DNA from: Bog-473 sp963770645
GTDB lineage: Bacteria; Actinomycetota; Acidimicrobiia; Acidimicrobiales; RAAP-2
Reading direction: 5' to 3'
Assembly: GCA_963770645.1 (NCBI GenBank)
Contig: CAVYQL010000004.1
Location: 1,426,001-1,490,000, forward strand
DNA length: 64,000 nt
Part shown: one piece after another, positions 34,547 through 42,851 of the stretch
Layout: the number at the start of each line of letters is the position of its first letter
Position numbering within the stretch: the first letter of the stretch is position 1
Program-made: the position numbers and the translations under genes
Notes under the pieces: model-generated
The model's input: only the letters and a program-made list of their open reading frames with translations
Database searches by the model: none
Told to the model about the DNA's origin: nothing

Positions 34547-37057
34547 CTACTCGGGATCGGCACCGGCGCCGGCCAGCTCGAGCGGCGGGGGCTCGATGCC
34601 CTCGATCGCCCGGAACGTCAGCTGCGTGCCTTCACCGTCGATCGGCGACTCCTCGACGTCGACGACGATCGTCTCGCCGACCCGGAACTCTTTCCACAAG
34701 ATGCGCTCGGAAAGCGGGTCCTCGACCAGCTGCTGGATGGCCCGGCGTAGCGGACGAGCTCCGAGCTGCGGGTCGTAGCCCTTCTCGGCCAGCAGCGCGC
34801 GCGCCGCCGGCGTGAGCTCGAGTCCGATGCCCTGGTCCGAGAGCTGCCTGACCGTGCGCGCCATGAGCAGGTCGACGATTTCGGTGACCTCGGCCCGCGA
34901 CAGCTCATGGAACACGATGACCTCGTCGATGCGGTTGAGGAACTCTGGCCGGAAGTGCGCCTTGAGCGCCTCGTCCACCTTGGCCTTCATCCGCTCGTAG
35001 GTCACGGCCTCCGACGTCTTGGCGAAGCCCATGTTGGACTTGCGCAGATCGGCCGTCCCGAGGTTCGACGTCATGATCAGCACGGTGTTCTTGAAGTCGA
35101 CGGAGCGACCCTGGGCGTCGGTGAGCCGCCCGTCCTCGAGGATCTGCAGCAGCGTGTTGAACACGTCGGGGTGCGCCTTCTCGACCTCGTCGAAGAGGAC
35201 GACGGAGAACGGCTTGCGCCGCACGGCCTCGGTGAGCTGTCCGCCCTCTTCGTAGCCGACGTACCCGGGGGGCGAACCGACGAGGCGGCTGACCGTGTGC
35301 TTCTCCATGTACTCGGACATGTCCAGCTGGATGAGCGCGTCCTCGTCGTCGAAGAGGAACTCGGCCAGCGTCTTGGCCAGCTCGGTCTTGCCGACACCGG
35401 TCGGCCCCAAGAAGATGAACGACCCGCTCGGTCGCTTGGGGTCCTTCAGGCCGGCCCGCGTGCGTCGGATGGCCCGGGACAGCGCCTTGAGCGCCTCCTC
35501 CTGGCCGATGACCCGCTTGTGGAGCTCGTCCTCCATGCGCAGGAGCTTGGCCGTCTCCTCCTCCGTGAGGCGGTAGACGGGGATGCCGGTCCAGGCGGCC
35601 AGCACTTCGGCGATGACCTCCTCGTCGACGACGTCGAAGAGGTCGACGCCCTCGGCCCGGAGCTCGGCCTCTTGGGTCTCCTTGAGGTCGAGACGCTCCT
35701 TCTCCTGCTCCGCCAGCTTCTTGGCCTGCTCGAAGGCGCCCTTCTCGATGGCGGCCTCTTTGTCTGCCCGCAGGCGCGTGATCTCCTCGTCGAGCTTCTT
35801 GGCGCTCGGCGGCGTGGTCATGCGGCGGATGCGCAGCCGGCTGCCGGCCTCGTCGATGAGGTCGATGGCCTTGTCGGGGAGGTAGCGGTCGGCAAGGTAC
35901 CGGTCGGCCAGGTTGGCCGCGGCGACCAGCGCCTGGTCCGTGATGCTGACCGCGTGGTGCGACTCGTAGCGGTCGCGCAGTCCCTTGAGGATGTCGATGG
36001 TGAGCGCCACACTCGGCTGGTCAACCTTGACCGGCTGGAAGCGACGCTCGAGTGCGGCGTCCTTCTCGAGGTGCTTGCGGTACTCGTCGATCGTGGTGGC
36101 GCCGACCGTCTGCAGCTCGCCGCGGGCCAACATCGGCTTGAGGATGGAAGCGGCGTCGATGGCGCCCTCGGCAGCACCGGCACCGACCAACGTGTGGATC
36201 TCGTCAATGAAGAGGACGATGTCGCCGCGCGTGCGGATCTCCTTGAGCACCTTCTTCAAGCGCTCCTCGAAATCACCGCGGTAGCGACTGCCCGCCACGA
36301 GCGCACCGAGGTCGAGCGTGTAGAGCTGCTTGCCCGCGAGCGTCTCGGGCACCTCGTTGGCGACGATCTGCTGGGCCAGGCCCTCGACGATGGCCGTCTT
36401 GCCGACGCCCGGCTCGCCGATGAGGACCGGATTGTTCTTGGTGCGCCGTGACAGCACCTGCATGACGCGTTCGATCTCTTTTGCGCGGCCGATGACCGGG
36501 TCGAGCTTGCCGTCACGGGCGAGCTGGGTCAGATTGCGGCCGAACTGGTCGAGGACCGGCGAGCCCGACGGGCTCTCGCCCGAGCTGGAGCCCTGGCTGG
36601 CGCCGACCGACTCCTTGCTCTGGTTGCCCGACATCAGCTGGATCACCTGCTGGCGCACGCGGCCCAGGTCCGCGCCCAGGCTGACGAGCACGGTGGCGGC
36701 CACGCCCTCGCCCTCACGCACGAGGCCGAGGAGCATGTGCTCGGTGCCGATGTAGCTGTGACCCAGTTGCAGCGCCTCGCGCAAGGAAAGCTCGAGGACC
36801 TTCTTGGCCCGCGGCGTGAACGGCGGCGAACCACTCGGCGCGGTACCCGCCATGCCGATGGTCTCTTCCACCTTCTCGCGCACGGCCTCGAGGGAGATCC
36901 CGAGCGATTCCAGCGCCTTTGCCGCAACTCCCTCGCCCTCATGGATCAGTCCCAGGAGGATGTGCTCGGTGCCGATGAAGCTGTGGTTCAGCAGCCGCGC
37001 CTCTTCCTGCGCAAGCACCAACACCCTCCGTGCCCGGTCGGTGAAACGTTCGAACAC
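34547..37057 (-). CDS. clpC: ATP-dependent Clp protease ATP-binding subunit ClpC
   Basis: 836-residue Hsp100 unfoldase that feeds substrates to ClpP. Order: two Clp-N repeats (1-145), AAA1 with Walker A 'GEPGVGKTAIVEGLAQ', a UVR-containing middle region ('IEKGAFEQAKKLAEQEKERL'), AAA2 with 'GPTGVGKTELAKTL', and a C-terminal D2-small domain. Start GTG 37057 has AAAGGAG 11-12 bases upstream. No mcsA/mcsB is adjacent, as is normal for actinobacteria. Transcribed divergently from the polyprenyl synthase gene across 179 bases. Confidence 0.96.
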   Translation of the reverse strand: MFERFTDRARRVLVLAQEEARLLNHSFIGTEHILLGLIHEGEGVAAKALESLGISLEAVREKVEETIGMAGTAPSGSPPFTPRAKKVLELSLREALQLGHSYIGTEHMLLGLVREGEGVAATVLVSLGADLGRVRQQVIQLMSGNQSKESVGASQGSSSGESPSGSPVLDQFGRNLTQLARDGKLDPVIGRAKEIERVMQVLSRRTKNNPVLIGEPGVGKTAIVEGLAQQIVANEVPETLAGKQLYTLDLGALVAGSRYRGDFEERLKKVLKEIRTRGDIVLFIDEIHTLVGAGAAEGAIDAASILKPMLARGELQTVGATTIDEYRKHLEKDAALERRFQPVKVDQPSVALTIDILKGLRDRYESHHAVSITDQALVAAANLADRYLADRYLPDKAIDLIDEAGSRLRIRRMTTPPSAKKLDEEITRLRADKEAAIEKGAFEQAKKLAEQEKERLDLKETQEAELRAEGVDLFDVVDEEVIAEVLAAWTGIPVYRLTEEETAKLLRMEDELHKRVIGQEEALKALSRAIRRTRAGLKDPKRPSGSFIFLGPTGVGKTELAKTLAEFLFDDEDALIQLDMSEYMEKHTVSRLVGSPPGYVGYEEGGQLTEAVRRKPFSVVLFDEVEKAHPDVFNTLLQILEDGRLTDAQGRSVDFKNTVLIMTSNLGTADLRKSNMGFAKTSEAVTYERMKAKVDEALKAHFRPEFLNRIDEVIVFHELSRAEVTEIVDLLMARTVRQLSDQGIGLELTPAARALLAEKGYDPQLGARPLRRAIQQLVEDPLSERILWKEFRVGETIVVDVEESPIDGEGTQLTFRAIEGIEPPPLELAGAGADPE

Positions 37058-37236
37058 CCTGACCGCCTCTCCTTTGTCTCCCTTGAATCTCGGCCCAGTG
37101 TACCTGTGGCCTTAGTCGAACACGCCGCAGCCAGGAAGCACGGCGTGACAAGGGAAACCTCGTGGACGCCATTTCCGGCGACCCCTGCTAGCTGGCGTTT
37201 GTCGAGATTCGGCAGCCGTGCCGTAACGTTTGGGTA

Positions 37237-38211
37237 GTGAACCCGACCGAGGCCCTCGGCCTGCCCCGCCTGCAAGAGGCACTGCAGCGTCTGGAGCCCC
37301 TGCTCACCGCCTCGGTGGTGACTGGCGACGGGTTCTTGGACGAGGTGACCACCCACCTCATTGCCGCCGGGGGCAAGCGCCTCCGGCCCCTGCTCGCGCT
37401 AGCCAGCGCGACGGCCGGCGAGCGGGACGCGACCGACGACGACCTGATGGGAGCCGTCGCGGTCGAGCTCGTGCACCTGGCTTCCCTCTACCACGACGAC
37501 GTGATCGACGAGGCGACGATCCGCCGCAACGTCGAGAGCGTCAACAGCCGCTTCGGGAACCTGGTGGCCATCGTCGCCGGCGACTACCTCCTCGCTCGCA
37601 GCGCGGCCATCGCCGCGAGCCTGGGCACCGAGGTGGCCGCGCTCCTGGCCGACACCCTGGGCCGACTGTGCCAGGGCCAGGTCACCGAGGTCCGCTCGGC
37701 CTTCCAGATCGGCCGCAGCAGAGACGACTACTTCGCGGCCATCAGCGGCAAGACCGCGGCGCTCACCGCGACGTCGTGCCGGATCGGCGCGCTCACCGGC
37801 CGGCTGCCGCGCTCCGAGGTCGACGCGTGCACCGAGTACGGACGCTGCTTCGGCATGGTGTTCCAGATTCGCGACGACATCCTCGACATCACTGCGACCG
37901 ACGGTCAGCTGCAGAAGCCGGCCGGCCAGGACCTCGCCGAGGGCATCTACACCTTGCCGGCGCTCGTCGCGCTGGAGGACCCCGATGCCGGCCCGGATCT
38001 GCGCGCGCTGCTCGGCCAACCACTCGCGCAACCCGAGCGGGACAAGGCGAAAGGCATCGTGCTGGCGTCGCGCGGCATCCCCGCCGCCGTCGACCAGGCT
38101 CGTGTCTATGTCGAAGAAGCCCGGCGGGCCTCCGAGGGGATCGCCCGGTCCGCCTTGCGCGACGGCCTCTCGCGACTCGCGGCCGAGCTCCTCACCGACC
38201 TTCCGGGTTAG
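37237..38211 (+). CDS. Polyprenyl diphosphate synthase (trans-prenyltransferase)
   Basis: 324 residues with the two aspartate-rich motifs: FARM 'LYHDDVIDEA' (about 88-92) and SARM 'QIRDDILDI' (about 212). 'AAGGKRLRPLL' binds isopentenyl diphosphate. The class makes C35-C45 chains for menaquinone or the quinone tail; the residues before the FARM (Ser-Leu-Tyr) fit a long-chain product, but chain length is not certain. Start GTG 37237. No menaquinone genes are in the window. Confidence 0.9.
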   Translation: MNPTEALGLPRLQEALQRLEPLLTASVVTGDGFLDEVTTHLIAAGGKRLRPLLALASATAGERDATDDDLMGAVAVELVHLASLYHDDVIDEATIRRNVESVNSRFGNLVAIVAGDYLLARSAAIAASLGTEVAALLADTLGRLCQGQVTEVRSAFQIGRSRDDYFAAISGKTAALTATSCRIGALTGRLPRSEVDACTEYGRCFGMVFQIRDDILDITATDGQLQKPAGQDLAEGIYTLPALVALEDPDAGPDLRALLGQPLAQPERDKAKGIVLASRGIPAAVDQARVYVEEARRASEGIARSALRDGLSRLAAELLTDLPG

Positions 38212-38220
38212 GGCGGGCGC

Positions 38221-38835
38221 TCAGAGCCCGCCGGTGTTGCCGGTGGTGCCGGTCGTGCCGGTGGTGCCGGTGGTTCCGGTGGTTCCGGTGGTTCCGGTGG
38301 TGCCGGTCGAGCCACCACTGGTCGGCGACGTCGTCGGAGTGGTCGATGTGGTGGTCGAAGTCGACGCGCTACCCGACGCGGTCGTGGGCGCAGTCGTCGG
38401 CGCAGTCGTCGGCGCGGTCGTCGGCGCGGTCGTGGTCGACGAGCCCGTCGCGGGCGTGGTGGCTGTCGTTGGCGTCGTCACGGCCGAGCCTGCCAAGGCG
38501 CACCTGGCCTTCGCCTTGGCGAGTCGGTCGTTCACCCTGGACTCACGTTTCTTTACGTGCGCGATGCGCGCGGCGATGGCGTCCGCCCTCTTGGTGCGGC
38601 CAGCCGCCTTGGCCCTGGCCTCTCGGGCCTCAGCCTTGGGCACCCTGGCGTCGACCCTGCGCTCGAGCCTGGCCACCAGGGCCTCGATCTTGGGCAGCCG
38701 TGAGCACACAGACGCCGTCACGGCGCCGCTCCCGGTGCCCGAGCCGGGCGGCGTCGACGCCGCGCCGGCCAAGCCGGCGGTCCCGAGCGTGAGTGCGCCG
38801 ACGGCGGCAGTCCCTGCGATCAGTGTGCGAACCAT
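38221..38835 (-). CDS. Secreted helical protein with Thr/Gly repeat tail (paralog A)
   Basis: 204 residues: a signal peptide with 'LIAGTAAVGALTLGTAGLAGAA', then a charged helical segment flanked by two Cys ('SVCSRLPKIEAL' ... 'KAKARCAL'), with 'GRTKRADAIAARI' in the middle, then a Thr/Ala/Pro linker and a final run of Thr-Gly-Thr repeats. The tail is coded by 9-base tandem units at about 38231-38312. ATG 38835 has GGAGG upstream. It pairs with paralog B downstream. It is probably cell-surface or extracellular; no known domain was recognised. Confidence 0.75.
   Translation of the reverse strand: MVRTLIAGTAAVGALTLGTAGLAGAASTPPGSGTGSGAVTASVCSRLPKIEALVARLERRVDARVPKAEAREARAKAAGRTKRADAIAARIAHVKKRESRVNDRLAKAKARCALAGSAVTTPTTATTPATGSSTTTAPTTAPTTAPTTAPTTASGSASTSTTTSTTPTTSPTSGGSTGTTGTTGTTGTTGTTGTTGTTGNTGGL
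38231..38312. repeat. 9-base tandem repeat inside a secreted-protein gene
   Basis: About nine near-identical units of the type CCGGTGGTG / CCGGTGGTT code on the minus strand for the Gly-Thr-Thr tail of the secreted helical protein. Such arrays vary in copy number by slippage, so tail length may differ between strains. Confidence 0.85.
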
Positions 38836-38973
38836 GGGTCCTCCCCGGACGACTCTGGTGCGTTCTGAGCCCATTCTGCGGGAGAGATGTAAGAGAGGTG
38901 TGAGGAACGCGTGAGGGGATCCGGCTAGAGGCGCGAACCCCCGGACCCCCCCGGGGCCCGGGTCACCAGCGGT

Positions 38974-39366
38974 TCAGCCGGCGCTCGATCCCGTGGTCCC
39001 TGTGCTTCCGGCGGTGCTGGCGTCGGCGCTGCAGGCCGCCTGGGCCTTGGCCAGCCGCGCGTTGACCTTGTTCTCGCGGTTCTCGACTCTGGTGACCCGG
39101 TTCGCCAGGGCGTCGGCCCGCTTGGTCTTGCCTTCGCTCTTCAACTTGGCCTCGCGCGCCTGGACCTTGGGCAGGCGCGCCGCCAGCTTGGCTTCGACCT
39201 TTTGGACCCTGGCCTCGATCGCAGGGAGCTTGGCGCAGCGCGCGGGCGTGGTCGTGCTGCTCGACGGCGTTGTCGCAGCGGCGGCACCAGCCGTGCCGGC
39301 CAGGCCGGCTGCGCCCAGGCTCAGGGCCCCGGCGACGGCAGTGCCGGCGATGATCTTGCGGAACAT
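38974..39366 (-). CDS. Secreted helical protein, short tail (paralog B)
   Basis: 130 residues, clearly paralogous to the gene at 38221-38835: the same signal peptide pattern ('IIAGTAVAGALSLGAAGLAG'), the same C-x~70-C helical core with 'KTKRADALANRVTRVENRENKVNARLAKAQ', and only a short Gly/Ser/Thr tail. ATG 39366 follows AAGGAGG. The two genes are tandem on the minus strand 138 bases apart; each could have its own promoter. The function is unknown; coiled-coil or helical-hairpin packing closed by the two Cys is likely. Confidence 0.75.
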   Translation of the reverse strand: MFRKIIAGTAVAGALSLGAAGLAGTAGAAAATTPSSSTTTPARCAKLPAIEARVQKVEAKLAARLPKVQAREAKLKSEGKTKRADALANRVTRVENRENKVNARLAKAQAACSADASTAGSTGTTGSSAG

Positions 39367-39518
39367 GTCTGTCCTCCTTGGACGTCCGTGCACTCGGCAC
39401 GCTGACCGCCCTCCGGCGGCATCACCCACGCTGCACGCCAGTTGTGAGGGAACCGTGAGCGGGGTTTGAAGAATGCGCCTGAACGCGAAGAACGGGTGGA
39501 GAAATGGGCTGGAATTGA

Positions 39519-40940
39519 TCAGCCAGGCTCGGGACGGAGCGTGGGGAAGGCGATGACCTCGCGGATGTTGGCCACGTCGCCGAGGAGCATCACCAGCCGG
39601 TCGACGCCGAGCCCGAAGCCCGACGTCGGAGGCAGTCCGTACTCGAGCGCGCGGAGATACTCCTCGTCGACCTCACCGGGCGCCTCCTCGTCGCCCGCCC
39701 GGGCGGCCGCCACCTGCTCTTCGAAGCGGGCGCGCTGGTCGTCGGGGTCGACGAGCTCGCTGAAGCCGTTGCCGAGCTCGCGGCCGGCGACGACCGGCTC
39801 GTAGCGCTCGACGAGCTCGGGCCCGTCGCGGTGGCGTCGCGCCAGCGGTGAGACCTCGGCCGGGTAGTCGGTCACGAAGACCGGTCCCCACAGCTCGGGC
39901 TCGGTCGTCTTCTCGTAGATCTCGAGCAGGATCTTGCCGGGCCCCCAGGCGTCGTCGACGGTGATCCCGACCTCGCCGGCGGCCCGGGCCATCTCGTCGC
40001 GCGGCGCGCGCACGTCGAGGGTCATGCCGGTGGCCTCGGCGACGAGCTCGGTCATCGGCGCGCGTCGCCACGGCGCGGTGAGGTCGAGGGGGCGCCCGCC
40101 ATAGGTGAGGTGCGTCGTGCCGCACAGATCCTGGGCCAGCCCGGCCACCAGCTCCTCGAAGACGGCCATGGTGTCGGTGTAATCGGCGTAGGCCTCGTAG
40201 AGCTCGAGCATCGTGAATTCGGGATTGTGGCGCGGCGAGATGCCTTCGTTGCGGAACACGCGGCCGATCTCGAAGACCTTCTCGAAACCGCCGACGACGA
40301 GCCGCTTGAGGTAGAGCTCGGGCGCGATGCGCAAGAAGAAGTCGGTGTCGAGCGCGTTGTGGTGCGTGACGAACGGGCGCGCCGCCGCGCCGCCGAGGAC
40401 CGGGTGCAACAGCGGCGTCTCGACCTCCACGAACCCCCGGGCCCACAGGCGCTCGCGCAGGTGCTGCACCACCTTGCTGCGCAGCTGGAGCAATTGGCGG
40501 CTGCTGTCGTTGGCCCACAGGTCGACCTCGCGCTGGCGATAGCGCGTCTCGATGTCGCTGACACCGCGCCACTTGTCGCCGAAGTTCCGCCGGGCCTGCG
40601 CCAGCAGCACCCACTCGCTCACCTTCACCGACAACTCACCGCGCTTGGTCCGCACCACCTCACCGCGCGCGCCGACCCAGTCGCCGAGGTTCAGCCTGAC
40701 GAACTCCTCGAAGCGCTCCGTCACCGCCGCCAGCGCGAACAGCTGCACCGAGCCCGAGCTGTCGCGCAGCTCGGCGAACGCGAGCTTGCCCTGGGGCCGG
40801 AAGAACATGATGCGGCCGGCGACCCCGACGGTGACGCCGGACTCCTCCCCGGGGGCGAGCGACGACCAGGCCTCAACCACGGCCGCCGCCTCGTGCGTGC
40901 GCTCGTAGCGATAGGGAAAGTCAGGCGGGGCGTCGCTCAT
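39519..40940 (-). CDS. lysS: Lysyl-tRNA synthetase, class II
   Basis: 473 residues: an N-terminal OB-fold anticodon domain (residues ~35-140), then the class II catalytic core with motif 1 'GFVEVETPLLHPVLGGAAARPF', motif 2 'FRNEGISPRHNPEFTMLELYEAY' and motif 3 'GFGLGVDRLVMLL'. It attaches lysine to tRNA-Lys. It is the last gene of the long cofactor/fol/pan/nad block, 10 bases after coaX, and is intact. Confidence 0.96.
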   Translation of the reverse strand: MSDAPPDFPYRYERTHEAAAVVEAWSSLAPGEESGVTVGVAGRIMFFRPQGKLAFAELRDSSGSVQLFALAAVTERFEEFVRLNLGDWVGARGEVVRTKRGELSVKVSEWVLLAQARRNFGDKWRGVSDIETRYRQREVDLWANDSSRQLLQLRSKVVQHLRERLWARGFVEVETPLLHPVLGGAAARPFVTHHNALDTDFFLRIAPELYLKRLVVGGFEKVFEIGRVFRNEGISPRHNPEFTMLELYEAYADYTDTMAVFEELVAGLAQDLCGTTHLTYGGRPLDLTAPWRRAPMTELVAEATGMTLDVRAPRDEMARAAGEVGITVDDAWGPGKILLEIYEKTTEPELWGPVFVTDYPAEVSPLARRHRDGPELVERYEPVVAGRELGNGFSELVDPDDQRARFEEQVAAARAGDEEAPGEVDEEYLRALEYGLPPTSGFGLGVDRLVMLLGDVANIREVIAFPTLRPEPG

Positions 40941-40950
40941 GCGCGGCCGC

Positions 40951-41802
40951 TCACGACGTCACGTTGCGCTCGTACACGATGCGCAGTCCGTGCAGGGTCA
41001 ACCAGGGCTCCACGTGGTCAATGGTGTCCGAATACGGGGCGATGAGCGAACTGAAGCCGCCCGTCGCCACGACCGTCGAGGGGCCCAGCTCCTCCATGAA
41101 GCGCTTGGCCAGTGCGTCGACCAGTCCGGCGAAGCCGTAAAGGGTCCCCGCTTCAATGGACTCGACGGTGGAGCGGCCGATGACGCTGCGCGGCTCGACG
41201 AGCTCCACCCGGCGCAGGGCGGCGGCTTGCTGGTAGAGGGCGTCGAGACTGATGGCCACGCCAGGGGTGATCGCACCACCGAGGTACTCGCCCTTGGCGC
41301 TGACGGCCTCGACGGTCGTCGCGGTCCCCATGTCGACGACCACGCAGGGGCCGCCGTAGAGGTCGTACGCGCCCACCGCGTCGGCGATGCGGTCGGCGCC
41401 GACCTCCTTGGGGTTGTCGTAGAGGATCGGCATCCCGCTCTTGGTGCCGGGTCCGAGCACGACGCACGGCACCTCGGCGAACCAGCGGCTCGCCATCTGG
41501 CGCAGCTCGGTCGTCACGTGGGGCACCGAGGAGCTCACCGCGATGCCACTGACCGACGACGCGATGTCGAGGCCCTCGAGGTCGAGCAGCTGGGTCAGGA
41601 GCACCGCGTGCTCGTCGGGGGTCCGGCTGGGCACCGTCGAGAGGCGCCAGTGATGCGTCAGGCCGGCGGGTGCCGTCGGGTCGCGCTCGCTCCCGATGCC
41701 GACCCCGACACTCTCCTCGACGACAGCCACGGTGTCGGTGTCATCGCGCGCGTAGAGGCCGATGACCGTTTCGGTGTTGCCCACGTCGATGACGAGGAGC
41801 AC
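40951..41802 (-). CDS. coaX: Type III pantothenate kinase
   Basis: Phosphorylates pantothenate, the first step to coenzyme A; potassium-dependent, not inhibited by CoA. 283 residues with 'LLVIDVGNTETVIGLY' (phosphate 1), 'DKIADAV'-like 'DRIADAVGAYDLY', 'VVDMGTATTVEAV' (phosphate 2) and 'GGAITPGVAISLDAL'. Start GTG 41802 with AAGGAG just upstream. It follows nadC after a purine-rich, repeat-bearing leader and is functionally joined to panC/panD of the same block. Confidence 0.93.
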   Translation of the reverse strand: MLLVIDVGNTETVIGLYARDDTDTVAVVEESVGVGIGSERDPTAPAGLTHHWRLSTVPSRTPDEHAVLLTQLLDLEGLDIASSVSGIAVSSSVPHVTTELRQMASRWFAEVPCVVLGPGTKSGMPILYDNPKEVGADRIADAVGAYDLYGGPCVVVDMGTATTVEAVSAKGEYLGGAITPGVAISLDALYQQAAALRRVELVEPRSVIGRSTVESIEAGTLYGFAGLVDALAKRFMEELGPSTVVATGGFSSLIAPYSDTIDHVEPWLTLHGLRIVYERNVTS

Positions 41803-41829
41803 TGATCTCCTTCCCTCCTCTTTCCTTGC

Positions 41830-41868
41830 TTTTGTTCCTTGCTTTTGTTCCTTGCTTTTGTTCCTTGC
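41830..41868. repeat. Three perfect 13-base repeats in the coaX leader
   Basis: The unit TTTTGTTCCTTGC occurs three times without a mismatch and continues as partial copies on both sides. On the transcribed minus strand each unit reads GCAAGGAACAAAA, a purine-rich, low-GC sequence with a Shine-Dalgarno-like AAGGA core. It lies between nadC and coaX, 133 bases apart, and is unlike anything else nearby. Confidence 0.9.
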
Positions 41869-41935
41869 TTTGTTCTTTCTGTGCTTTCGATTTTTGTGTT
41901 TCCGTTGCTCCGTGTATGCCTTGATCGCGCTGTTC

Positions 41936-42841
41936 CTAGGCCGGATCAGACAGCGAAGCCGACTCCTCGGTCCACACCAGGTCGAGACCGAGGTCGAGCA
42001 CCGGTGCCGAGTGGGTGAGGGCCCCGACCGAGATGCGATCGGGCCCTGCCGCCGCGTAGTCCCCGACGGTGGCCAGCGTCACCCCACCCGAGACCTCGGT
42101 GAGGATGGGTCCGGTGGCGTCTCGGCGCGCCACGACGATGGCCTCGGTGACGGTCGCGGGATCCATGTTGTCGAGCAGGACGGCGTCGGCGCCGGCCTTG
42201 GCCGCCTCGGCCACCTGATCGAGCGTGTCGCACTCGATCTCGACCAGCCGTCCGGGCCAACGCGCCAGCGCCGCGTGCACCGCGTCGGTGATGGTCGTGC
42301 CGGCGAGGTGGTTGTCCTTGACCAACACGGCGTCGGAGAGTCCCGCCCGGTGGTTCGTGCCACCCCCGGCGCGCACGGCAGCCTTTTCGAGCACGCGCAG
42401 CCCCGGCATGGTCTTGCGGGTGTCGAGGATCTGGACGGCGCGGTTGCGCTCGTGAGCGGCCTCGACGAACTTGGCCGTGAGGGTGGCCACGCCCGAGAGG
42501 TGGCCGAGAAAGTTGAGCGCCGTCCGCTCGGCCGTGAGGATGGGACGCAGGGGACCCGTGACCTCCATGAGCGTCTCGCCCGCCCTCACGGTGTCCCCGT
42601 CGATCACGCGCCACTCGACGGCCAGCTCGGGCCCGACGCGAGCAAAGGTCTCGGTGGCGCAGTCACGCCCGGCCAGCACGCCACCGCGACGCGCGCGCAG
42701 TGCGTAGCGCGCCGTCACGCCCTCGGGCACCAGTGCCGCCGTGAGGTCGCCGTCGGGGCCGAGGTCCTCGGCCAGGGCGCGCGCCACCGCCTCGCGCACC
42801 GCCCGCGCATACGCGGAGTCGGACTCGCCTCCCCCGCTCAT
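41936..42841 (-). CDS. nadC: Nicotinate-nucleotide pyrophosphorylase (carboxylating)
   Basis: Quinolinate phosphoribosyltransferase of NAD synthesis. About 301 residues with 'LTAERTALNFLGHLSGVATLTA', 'DTRKTMPGLRVLEKAAVRAGGGTNHRAGLSDAVLVKDNH' pieces around the PRPP and quinolinate sites and 'EVSGGVTLATVGDYAAAGPDRISVG'. ATG 42841 lies 10 bases after nadB; GTG 42865 would overlap nadB and is less likely. nadA is not in the window. Confidence 0.94.
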   Translation of the reverse strand: MSGGGESDSAYARAVREAVARALAEDLGPDGDLTAALVPEGVTARYALRARRGGVLAGRDCATETFARVGPELAVEWRVIDGDTVRAGETLMEVTGPLRPILTAERTALNFLGHLSGVATLTAKFVEAAHERNRAVQILDTRKTMPGLRVLEKAAVRAGGGTNHRAGLSDAVLVKDNHLAGTTITDAVHAALARWPGRLVEIECDTLDQVAEAAKAGADAVLLDNMDPATVTEAIVVARRDATGPILTEVSGGVTLATVGDYAAAGPDRISVGALTHSAPVLDLGLDLVWTEESASLSDPA

Positions 42842-42851
42842 GCGCCACCAC

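Noticed and set aside
37168..37184. CGCC...GGCG palindrome upstream of clpC as a ClgR box
   Set aside because: Spacing between the arms does not fit the ClgR consensus, and GC-rich palindromes are frequent here.
38231..38312. Direct repeats as a CRISPR array
   Set aside because: Units are 9 bases with no spacers and code for a Thr-Gly tail; no cas genes are near.
38930..38975. C/G-rich inverted repeats after paralog B as a terminator
   Set aside because: The runs of C and G can pair in many ways and no T-run follows on the transcribed strand.
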